NCBI GenBank assembly: GCA_049520795.1
Contig: JBEKPK010000334.1
Span: forward strand, 1 to 6,180
Source: BOG-224 sp049520795
GTDB lineage: Bacteria; Acidobacteriota; Terriglobia; Bryobacterales; Bryobacteraceae
DNA: 6,180 nucleotides
Direction: 5' to 3'
A model generated the notes under the pieces. The model worked only from the letters and a program-made list of their open reading frames with translations, was not told the origin of the DNA and searched no databases. The translations under genes and the position numbers were made by a program. This document shows positions 1 through 5,068 of the stretch, one piece after another. Position 1 is the stretch's first letter; each line of letters begins with the position of its first letter.

Positions 1-26
1 CCATGGGTTAAGACCAGAATCGTGCG

Positions 27-105
27 AGCCCCGGAGGGGCGAAAGAACCGACCTGGGCAGGCGAACAGGTTCCCGTGCGGAGCGATCTTACGCCCCTCCG
101 GGGCT
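27..105. repeat. GC-rich 15-bp inverted repeat pair with 49-bp spacer
   Basis: AGCCCCGGAGGGGCG at 27-41 is the perfect reverse complement of CGCCCCTCCGGGGCT at 91-105. Each arm is itself a small hairpin (GCCCC, GGA, GGGGC). The spacer can form a further 5-bp stem, ACCTG (51-55) with CAGGT (66-70). From memory, intergenic elements with this 'agccccggaggggcg-aaag' core recur in several bacterial phyla, including Acidobacteria and Planctomycetes. I cannot verify that here. The rest of 1-174 shows no credible gene. Confidence 0.6.
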
Positions 106-174
106 GGGCGAATTCCGCCTGATTCCCACGGCTTGCGCCGCACAGGCCCTAATTAAGCGGCTCGCGGCCGGGCC

Positions 175-222
175 CGGTGGCGTACGCACTCGTGCGTGCC
201 GCGTCGACACTCGTGTCGACGC
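175..222 (+). repeat. Left twin-hairpin REP-like repeat
   Basis: Hairpin A occupies 182-199, with arms GTACGCAC and GTGCGTGC around TC and one G-T pair. Hairpin B occupies 201-222, with perfect 10-bp arms GCGTCGACAC and GTGTCGACGC around TC. One base (C200) separates them. The seven bases CGGTGGC lie just 5' of hairpin A, so GTGG (177-180) could be the RAYT recognition tetranucleotide (inference). The whole unit is the inverted partner of 796-843. Confidence 0.85.
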
Positions 223-248
223 GAGATTTTTCGCCGCCCAATTCCACT

Positions 249-869
249 ATGATTCCGATGACCTCCGTTCGCCGCCTGCCGCATCTGTATCCCGAGGATC
301 GCTGGCTGTTTCTCACCTGGAGCCTTCACGGGGCTGTCCGTCCGTACCACTTCCCGCCGCCCCACAAAGCATCCGCCGGCCGGGCTTTCGTCTGGCTCGA
401 CCACCAATTGGACGTGGCCCGCGCCGGTCCCATGTTCCTGCGCCAGGACGCCATCGCGAACCTGGTGGTGGAGTCTTTGCATCGGGGGGCGGAACTCGGA
501 CATTATGAACTCGCTTCCTTCGTCGTGATGGCGAACCATGTTCATGTGTTGGCACTGCCGAAAGTACCGCCCAGCCGGTTCATGAAATCGCTGAAAGGCT
601 CCACAGCGCGTGAGGCGAATCGCCTGCTGGGCAGGACCGGAGAGCCATTTTGGCAGCGGGAATCGTACGATCATTGGGTAAGGGATGAGCGGGAGTGGGG
701 GCGAATTGAGTTCTACATCCAGAACAATCCGGTGAAAGCGGGGTTGGTTTCGCGCGCCGAAGAGTATCGCTGGTCGTCAGCGTGGATCGGGAAGAGCGTC
801 GACACGAGTGTCGACGCGGCACGCACGAGTGCGTGCGCCACCGCGGCTCGCGAAGGAATTGATGGATAG
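249..869 (+). CDS. REP-associated tyrosine transposase (RAYT; IS200/IS605-like Y1 HUH family)
   Basis: This 206-residue protein is predicted to be a single-strand DNA endonuclease/transposase that nicks and joins REP hairpin DNA through a covalent 5'-phosphotyrosine. The HUH metal-binding motif is H97-V-H99, inside MANHVHVLA. The conserved FWQRESYDHWVRD block is at 134-146. The nucleophile is most likely Tyr156, because FYIQNNPVKAGL aligns at NPVK with the DYIYINPVKHG region of E. coli TnpA-REP, whose catalytic residue is Tyr115. All catalytic residues are present, so the gene looks intact. I chose ATG 249 because the open frame upstream (from GTG 177) is only the left repeat being translated. 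There is no clear Shine-Dalgarno sequence, and ATG 258 is an alternative. Homology appears to end near YRWSSAW (173-179). The last roughly 25 residues are encoded by the right inverted repeat. The gene converges on the kinase gene with 11 bp between their stop codons. Confidence 0.9.
   Translation: MIPMTSVRRLPHLYPEDRWLFLTWSLHGAVRPYHFPPPHKASAGRAFVWLDHQLDVARAGPMFLRQDAIANLVVESLHRGAELGHYELASFVVMANHVHVLALPKVPPSRFMKSLKGSTAREANRLLGRTGEPFWQRESYDHWVRDEREWGRIEFYIQNNPVKAGLVSRAEEYRWSSAWIGKSVDTSVDAARTSACATAAREGIDG
796..843 (-). repeat. Right twin-hairpin REP-like repeat (inverted copy)
   Basis: This is the reverse complement of 175-222 at 47 of 48 positions. The perfect 10-bp hairpin is at 796-817 and the perfect 8-bp hairpin (GCACGCAC and GTGCGTGC around GA) at 819-836. 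It lies inside the 3' end of the transposase reading frame and 37 bp beyond the kinase stop codon, so on the minus strand it would form the first strong structure in the 3' untranslated region of the EPS operon. Confidence 0.85.
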
Positions 870-880
870 GAATCAGTGGC

Positions 881-1816
881 TCAACGCGCCTGGGGCCCAG
901 TTCCCTCCACCTTGCGCGGGCCGCCGCCCTTCGAATAGTAGTAATAGTCCGCGCTCGAATCCTTCGCCAGGAACCACTCCGGCACGCAATTCAGCAACAC
1001 GCCCAGGAGCTTCGGCTTCGGTACGATCTCCAGCGATTTGCTGAGCAACGGCCGTTTCGTATAATCCGGGCGTATCACCAGGACCACCCCATCGCAGGGC
1101 GCTTGAATAAGGTCGAAGTCCGCCACTGCCGCCACGGGCGGCGAATCGACGACCACGTATCGGAACAGGCCGCGGAGCTTGGCGCACAGGGCCGGCCATG
1201 GCGAGCTGTCCAGAAGCTCAACCGGATTCGCGGGCGGCGTTCCGGCGCACAGCACGTACAGGTTGGGAAACTCGCGGGCATGCACCATCGCCTCCTCCGG
1301 GGTACAATCGCCCCGCAGCACTTCCGCCAGTCCCGGCGTCTCCGGAAGCCCGAGTTGGCCGTGGACCGCCGATCTGCGGAAATCCGCATCCAGAAGAAGG
1401 ACCCGGGCCTCGCTTTTTAGGGACAACGCCGCCGCCAGGTTGATGGCGCTGACGCTTTTTCCGTCTCCGGGCGCGGGGCTCGAGATGACGATCAGGCGCG
1501 GCTGTTTGGGGTGCTGACCGATCTTGGTGCGCAGGATGCGGTACTGTTCGCTCGCCCGCCACTGGCCTTCTTCAAACGGCAAGAGCGGAGATGGCGCGGG
1601 AATATGGAGACCGAGCGTACGGACCTGCGCCAGGGAGGATTCGCCCGTCCCCGAGGTCCCGTCCGGGACCTGGGCGCGCGCCGCCGCGGGTCGCGCCGGG
1701 GCTTCGGTTCCCGCGCCGCCGCGCGCGGGGGCCTCATCGCCGCCGTCAACTAAGGGCCGGATCAATTCAAAGATATCCGGCGTGCCTTTCTTCAAAGTCT
1801 CGAATACCCTGCTCAC
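881..1816 (-). CDS. BY-type (CpsD/CapB/XrtA-associated) tyrosine autokinase
   Basis: This 311-residue cytoplasmic kinase is predicted to autophosphorylate on a C-terminal tyrosine cluster and, with the Wzz-like membrane partner, to control EPS polymerisation and chain length. The N-terminus MSRVFETLKK resembles the MS-x-I/V-F-x-A/T-L-K start common in this family. A Pro/Ala/Gly-rich linker covers about 25-60. The bacterial-tyrosine-kinase signatures are in order: Walker A SPAPGDGKS (113-121), Walker A' VLLLDADFRR (139-148) and Walker B YVVVDSPP (220-227). The acceptor cluster is four consecutive tyrosines at 291-294, near the C-terminus as expected. The start is GTG at 1816, which overlaps the ATPase stop codon by 4 nt (GTGA). 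An AGGA lies 10 nt upstream, a weak ribosome binding site, so translational coupling is likely. The kinase domain is a separate protein from the membrane adaptor, as in Gram-positive and XrtA systems rather than the fused Wzc arrangement. Confidence 0.92.
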   Translation of the reverse strand: MSRVFETLKKGTPDIFELIRPLVDGGDEAPARGGAGTEAPARPAAARAQVPDGTSGTGESSLAQVRTLGLHIPAPSPLLPFEEGQWRASEQYRILRTKIGQHPKQPRLIVISSPAPGDGKSVSAINLAAALSLKSEARVLLLDADFRRSAVHGQLGLPETPGLAEVLRGDCTPEEAMVHAREFPNLYVLCAGTPPANPVELLDSSPWPALCAKLRGLFRYVVVDSPPVAAVADFDLIQAPCDGVVLVIRPDYTKRPLLSKSLEIVPKPKLLGVLLNCVPEWFLAKDSSADYYYYSKGGGPRKVEGTGPQAR

Positions 1817-2787
1817 GCTGTTTCCGTCCTTTGCGAAATTCCGAGTTTACTCGCCAGCCGGCCCATCAGGGAGGGATGCGCGGCCGCGGCGCTATACCGC
1901 TCCAGGGTGGTCATCGGATAGGCCTCCGCGGCTGGAACCGGGGGCGGCGCTTCCTCAGCCGGCGCGCTCCGCGGAGCGTCCTTAATCAAGCGCAAGTCGA
2001 GGCAAGCGCCCAGTACGTGGCGCTCCTCGACGGAAGCCGACCCGTCCCCGCACGTATGGATCAAGGCATTATCGCAGATCACATTGATAACGCGCGGAAG
2101 GCCCTGCGACACCCTGCCGATGGCGGCGAACGCCCGCGGAGAGAACGGCGCTTCGGCGCCGCCCGCCTTTTCCCATCGATGCCGGATATACTGGGGCACT
2201 TCCGCCGGCGCGAGAGGCTCGAGCGTCGCCCGCATCGCGATGCGCTGCTTGAACTGCTTGAGACGGTCGCAGTCCAACAACTCGTCCAGCTCGCTCTGCC
2301 CCAGCAGCGCCACCTGCAGGAGCTTCTCGCTCGCCGATTCGAAATTCCCCAGCAGGCGGATCTCTTCCAGCACTTCCATGCTCAGCTTATGCGCTTCATC
2401 CACGATCAGCGCCGTTATCATGCCTGCCCGCTGACCCTCCCACAGGAACTTCTGAAGCCTGGCGATGCGCCGCGGCTTGCTCGCCGGAATGTTCTTAAAA
2501 CCAAAGTCCATCAGGACGGATTCGAGAAACTCCGCGGCTGTCAAAGTCGGGTTCACAATGACGCTCGAGCGGACGGTGGTCACCGGCAGGTGCTGCAAAA
2601 CCCGGGTCAGCAGGGTGGTCTTCCCCGTGCCGGCGCTTCCGGTCAGAACCACGAAGCCTTTGCGGGCCAGTATGGCGTAGGTGAAGCCGGCCAGCGCCTC
2701 CCGGTACTGCGGCGTCAGATAGAGAAACTCCGGATCGGGCGTCAGGTTGAACGGGTCCTTGCTCAATCCGAAGAACTGGTTATACAT
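1813..2787 (-). CDS. AAA ATPase, ExeA/GspA-like, PEP-CTERM/XrtA EPS-locus subfamily
   Basis: This 324-residue ATPase belongs by its N-terminus (MYNQFFGLSKDPFNLTPDPE) and general layout to the ExeA-like 'secretion ATPase' group that recurs beside exosortase and EPS genes (the TIGR03015 type). Its exact role is not established; an accessory part in EPS assembly or export is inferred. Walker A is GSAGTGKTT (50-58) and Walker B is ALIVDEAH (126-133). LLGQSEL (161-167) fits sensor 1, and QRIAMRATLEPL (181-192) is the usual arginine-containing segment after it. From about 270 the protein changes to a Pro/Ala-rich linker and a short C-terminal tail. The ATG at 2787 lies 2 nt after the Wzz stop codon. 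The frame is open further upstream (to 2988), but that part is Arg/Gly-rich and overlaps the Wzz gene, so it is not coding. There is no strong ribosome binding site, so translation is probably coupled to Wzz. Confidence 0.9.
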   Translation of the reverse strand: MYNQFFGLSKDPFNLTPDPEFLYLTPQYREALAGFTYAILARKGFVVLTGSAGTGKTTLLTRVLQHLPVTTVRSSVIVNPTLTAAEFLESVLMDFGFKNIPASKPRRIARLQKFLWEGQRAGMITALIVDEAHKLSMEVLEEIRLLGNFESASEKLLQVALLGQSELDELLDCDRLKQFKQRIAMRATLEPLAPAEVPQYIRHRWEKAGGAEAPFSPRAFAAIGRVSQGLPRVINVICDNALIHTCGDGSASVEERHVLGACLDLRLIKDAPRSAPAEEAPPPVPAAEAYPMTTLERYSAAAAHPSLMGRLASKLGISQRTETA

Positions 2788-2789
2788 GG

Positions 2790-4505
2790 CTAGAACCGAT
2801 CGAAAAGGGACCGCGCCGCGGCGAGGACGCCGGGCAGAGAGAGCAGACCGACGCAAGACGCGACTGCCAACTCCTTCTTGCGGACCATGCCCTTTCCGCG
2901 GGGCCTCGGCGCCGACCCGGAAGCCTGCATGGGGACCTCGATGTAGGGCAGCCGCGCCAGAACGGTGGCGCCCTCCGGCAGTTCCCATTCACCCAGGAAC
3001 ACGTTCCGCCGCAACTCGAGGATTAACCCCAGCAGCAAGCCCAACGCTAAGCTGCCAAGGGACACAAGCGCGTAGAGCAGTGGCCGGTTGGGCTTGACCG
3101 GCTTTTCCGGAACCGTCGCCCGATCCAGAATGGTGAAGCGCTCGGATTGCTGGCGCCGCTCCATATCTAAAGCCATGGCCGCGGCCGTTTGCTTGTCGAG
3201 CAGGGATTTGTAGTTCTCCTTGGCCATTTCGTAGTCGCGCGTGATCTGGGCCATTTCCTGTTCGCGCACGGGGAGACGCTCGATGCGGCTTTGATATTGA
3301 TCGATCTGGCGCAGAATATCCTTCTGCTCGGCGGCCCGGCTCACTAATTCCGTTTCCGAAACCTGAACTTGCGCCTTGAGCGCGGCGATCTGCTCGCGGG
3401 TGCGAGCCAGTTCCGGCGGTTCGGGCGCCGGCGGCGGCGCGGAGGGCGGATCGCCGGCGGCGGCAACCGCGGGTTTGGCGCTGTCTGCCTGGGCTTCCTG
3501 GCGCTCCTCGGCGCGCTTGGCCACGGCGATCGCTTCACGCACGTTGCTCACCTCCGGGTAATTGTCGGTGTATTGGGTGCGCAGCATATCCAGCCGGTCC
3601 TGCAGCGCCTCGGAAGCCTTTCGAGGCGCCGGCGCGGCCCCCTGGATGCCCATCGCCAGCCCCCCCGTCCCGCGCGCAGCCGACCGAAGAGCGCTCATCT
3701 GCGCCGCGCTTATCTCCATGGCGTTGAGGGTGCTTTCCTGGACGATCTTGGTCTGCTGGGCGCGGTTGCTGGCATCCAGATTGGCTTGCAAACGGGTGTG
3801 CAGCCCGGCCAGCGCGTTCGCCAGGGAGGTTTCCTGCTGCGGCAGTTCCCCATTGTGCCTGAGCTTGTAGGAGCTGACGGCGGCTTCCAGCTCATCGAGG
3901 CGTTTCTTGGCTTCCCGAAGTTGTGTATCCAGAAACTCGGAGGTTCCTTCAGCCTGCGACTCGCGCGTCTTCAGATTCTGCTCCACGTAGAGATCCGTCA
4001 AGCGGTTCGCCACCCTCGCCACCACCCTGGGGTCCGGCCCCTGATACCCGATCCGGAACGCGCCGGGCCGCCTGGTGTTGGCGGCGGCGGCGCCGGAGGT
4101 CACGAGTTCGATGGTGACGTCTTTCCGCATCAGCTCGAGGATTTCTTCCTCGAAGAGCGTCTTGCGCTCCTTCTGGTACAGGTCGAAATCGCTGATGATC
4201 TTCTTTAGCTCTCCGCTGCTTAGAATCTGTTGTCTGATGGCGGCGATACGATCCTCGAGCTCGGTCGCAACGGTCGCGGAGACGAATTTTTCCGGGATCT
4301 TCTGCGAATCCACCAGGATCAGGGATTCCGCCACATACACCGCGGGTAATTGGCGCACAATGGCGACTGCGCCGGCGCTCAACAGAATGCCGACCGAAAG
4401 AATGCAGATTTTCCTTTTCCACACCGTCCGGATGATCGACGGAAGGGATAATCCAGGGTTGCCGGACGAGGATTCCTCCGGCTCCGGCTGCGTGTTGTTA
4501 GCCAT
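2790..4505 (-). CDS. XrtA-type polysaccharide chain-length determinant (Wzz/GNVR family)
   Basis: This 571-residue inner-membrane polysaccharide co-polymerase is predicted to set EPS chain length and to be the membrane adaptor of the kinase encoded two genes downstream. The N-terminal Wzz domain has a first membrane segment at about 33-52. A periplasmic region follows with long coiled-coil stretches (about 185-255 and 365-440), separated by a Pro/Ala-rich low-complexity insert (about 340-365). The GNVR-type region runs to ATVPEKPVKPNRP (463-475), leading directly into the second membrane segment (about 476-496). The cytoplasmic side carries TVLARLPYIEVP (514-525), similar to the juxtamembrane linker before the kinase domain in Wzc-like proteins. 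A third hydrophobic stretch is at 545-565. The ATG at 4505 has AGGAG at 4513-4509. It is the first gene of the operon. The size is slightly above the roughly 500 residues I recall as usual for the family. Confidence 0.9.
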   Translation of the reverse strand: MANNTQPEPEESSSGNPGLSLPSIIRTVWKRKICILSVGILLSAGAVAIVRQLPAVYVAESLILVDSQKIPEKFVSATVATELEDRIAAIRQQILSSGELKKIISDFDLYQKERKTLFEEEILELMRKDVTIELVTSGAAAANTRRPGAFRIGYQGPDPRVVARVANRLTDLYVEQNLKTRESQAEGTSEFLDTQLREAKKRLDELEAAVSSYKLRHNGELPQQETSLANALAGLHTRLQANLDASNRAQQTKIVQESTLNAMEISAAQMSALRSAARGTGGLAMGIQGAAPAPRKASEALQDRLDMLRTQYTDNYPEVSNVREAIAVAKRAEERQEAQADSAKPAVAAAGDPPSAPPPAPEPPELARTREQIAALKAQVQVSETELVSRAAEQKDILRQIDQYQSRIERLPVREQEMAQITRDYEMAKENYKSLLDKQTAAAMALDMERRQQSERFTILDRATVPEKPVKPNRPLLYALVSLGSLALGLLLGLILELRRNVFLGEWELPEGATVLARLPYIEVPMQASGSAPRPRGKGMVRKKELAVASCVGLLSLPGVLAAARSLFDRF

Positions 4506-4508
4506 GTA

Positions 4509-4513
4509 CTCCT
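4509..4513 (-). promoter_or_regulatory. Ribosome binding site of the chain-length gene
   Basis: On the minus strand AGGAG lies 3 nt before the ATG at 4505. It supports that start over any internal methionine. The spacing is slightly short. Confidence 0.65.
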
Positions 4514-4689
4514 GCTTCTATCGCAATATCTGGACCAAAAGTAGATGGGCCTGTTAATTCAATGATTTACGCGCCGCCGGGAGGCGCGCTCCCGCAACTC
4601 GCCGGGCGCAGCCGCCGAGGTGTGCAAAGGTTTTGGAAATCAGGCGTCCGTTATCCGGAAAAGTGGGCAGGCGGCCAATCCCTCCGGTA

Positions 4690-4793
4690 GTGGTCACCGG
4701 CGAGTGGGCCTCAGCGAGCCGGCGAAAACGTCTGGCCAAGCGGCTAGCGGCGGAATCGCCGGGCTCAAGGGCGGCTCGCCGGGATGGGACCAC
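4690..4793. promoter_or_regulatory. Large nested hairpin, candidate structured leader RNA or small RNA
   Basis: Four stems nest in register: GTGGTC (4690-4695) with GACCAC (4788-4793); CCGGCGAG (4697-4704) with CTCGCCGG (4775-4782); GCCT (4708-4711) with GGGC (4769-4772), including one G-U on the plus strand; and GAGCCGGCGA (4716-4725) with TCGCCGG-G-CTC (4756-4766), with one bulged G. The terminal loop is 4726-4755. About 28 base pairs form across 104 nt. A competing hairpin, CGGCG (4748-4752) with CGCCG (4757-4761), is mutually exclusive with the inner stem. I do not recognise a known riboswitch consensus. The strand is uncertain; the possible G-U pairs slightly favour plus. Confidence 0.45.
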
Positions 4794-4896
4794 GATTTCA
4801 GGCAAAAGTACTACGCCGGCCCTCAGGGAAACTCCCTCGTTCCCAAAGACTTGCCGCGGAAATCGGAAATCTTCGGACGCTGATATCCCATTTCCA

Positions 4897-4916
4897 AGGG
4901 CAATTTGAATTGCCCT
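4897..4916. promoter_or_regulatory. Perfect 9+2+9 palindrome, candidate operator
   Basis: AGGGCAATT (4897-4905) and AATTGCCCT (4908-4916) are perfect inverted repeats around TG. The site is about 150 bp upstream of the PEP-CTERM gene and overlaps a TTGAAT (4905-4910) that could serve as a weak -35 element, with TAATGA (4927-4932) 16 bp further on. No T-run follows, so an operator fits better than a terminator. The bound factor is unknown. Confidence 0.4.
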
Positions 4917-5057
4917 CGCTGCTAAGTAATGAATAACACGCCACTTATACGCAGATAACAAACGGTTACAAAAGTGCTTTGGCAAGAACGCTTGAACCGT
5001 GCCGAGCAGATCCGCCCCCCGACCGACAAAGAAGGTCTGCAAGCAGGGCAGGCGCAG

Positions 5058-5063
5058 AGGAGG
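5058..5063 (+). promoter_or_regulatory. Strong ribosome binding site of the PEP-CTERM gene
   Basis: A full AGGAGG lies 5 nt before the ATG at 5069. Together with the signal peptide that starts exactly there, it fixes the start and excludes the open frame that extends upstream to 4979. Confidence 0.85.
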
Positions 5064-5068
5064 TCTTC

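Larger units (their letters stand above)
175..843 (+). mobile_element. RAYT/REP unit: Y1 transposase gene between inverted twin-hairpin repeats
   Basis: A single transposase gene is enclosed by 48-bp inverted repeats (175-222 and 796-843) that differ at one position (T183 against G835). Each repeat is made of two adjacent hairpins. This is the known architecture of a REP-associated tyrosine transposase (RAYT) with its REP sequences, sometimes called a REPtron. Members of the family are usually single-copy, domesticated genes thought to spread short REP elements through a genome, rather than classical self-mobilising insertion sequences. There are no imperfect terminal repeats of DDE type. The unit lies against the 3' end of the EPS operon and interrupts no recognisable gene. 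Confidence 0.8.
4506..5068. other. Divergent control region between the EPS operon and the PEP-CTERM gene
   Basis: This 563-bp stretch has no credible gene. Open frames across it lack family motifs, have skewed composition and overlap each other. As the shared upstream region of two divergent transcripts it should hold at least two promoters. It contains a GC-rich hairpin near the EPS start (CGGGAG 4578-4583 with CTCCCG 4589-4594), the large nested hairpin at 4690-4793, a small hairpin at 4825-4837 (AGGGA, AAC, TCCCT), the palindrome at 4897-4916, and an AT-richer segment at about 4917-4980 where the plus-strand promoter most likely lies. I cannot identify either promoter with confidence. Confidence 0.7.

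Noticed and set aside
1591..2793. 400-codon open frame on the plus strand opposite the kinase and ATPase genes
   Set aside because: It lies antisense to two well-supported genes with clear Walker motifs. Long antisense frames are common in GC-rich coding DNA, and this one shows no motif of its own.
2788..2988. N-terminal extension of the ATPase upstream of 2787
   Set aside because: It overlaps the end of the chain-length gene out of frame, is Arg/Gly-rich, and the family N-terminus begins with MYNQFFGL at 2787.
3369..4208. 279-codon open frame on the plus strand opposite the chain-length gene
   Set aside because: Antisense shadow of the Wzz/GNVR gene; composition is Arg/Gly/Leu-rich with no domain.
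4620..4840. Possible class I cyclic-di-GMP riboswitch (fragments such as TGCAAAGG and CTCCGGTAG)
   Set aside because: The required conserved blocks (GGGCAAACC, GAAA tetraloop, GACGCAAAGC) do not occur together or in the right order on either strand.
4979..4996. Sigma-54-like element TTGGCAAG...CTTGA before the PEP-CTERM gene
   Set aside because: The spacing is one base too long and the invariant GC of the -12 part is GA.
4554..5042. Open reading frame of 162 codons on the minus strand in the divergent region
   Set aside because: No recognisable domain, Arg/Ala/Gly-rich composition typical of non-coding frames in GC-rich DNA, and it covers the hairpin and palindrome and ends close to the EPS start. 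Overlapping open frames on the plus strand are equally unconvincing.
4979..5068. Upstream extension of the PEP-CTERM reading frame
   Set aside because: It would bury the signal peptide 30 residues inside the protein and ignore the AGGAGG at 5058-5063.
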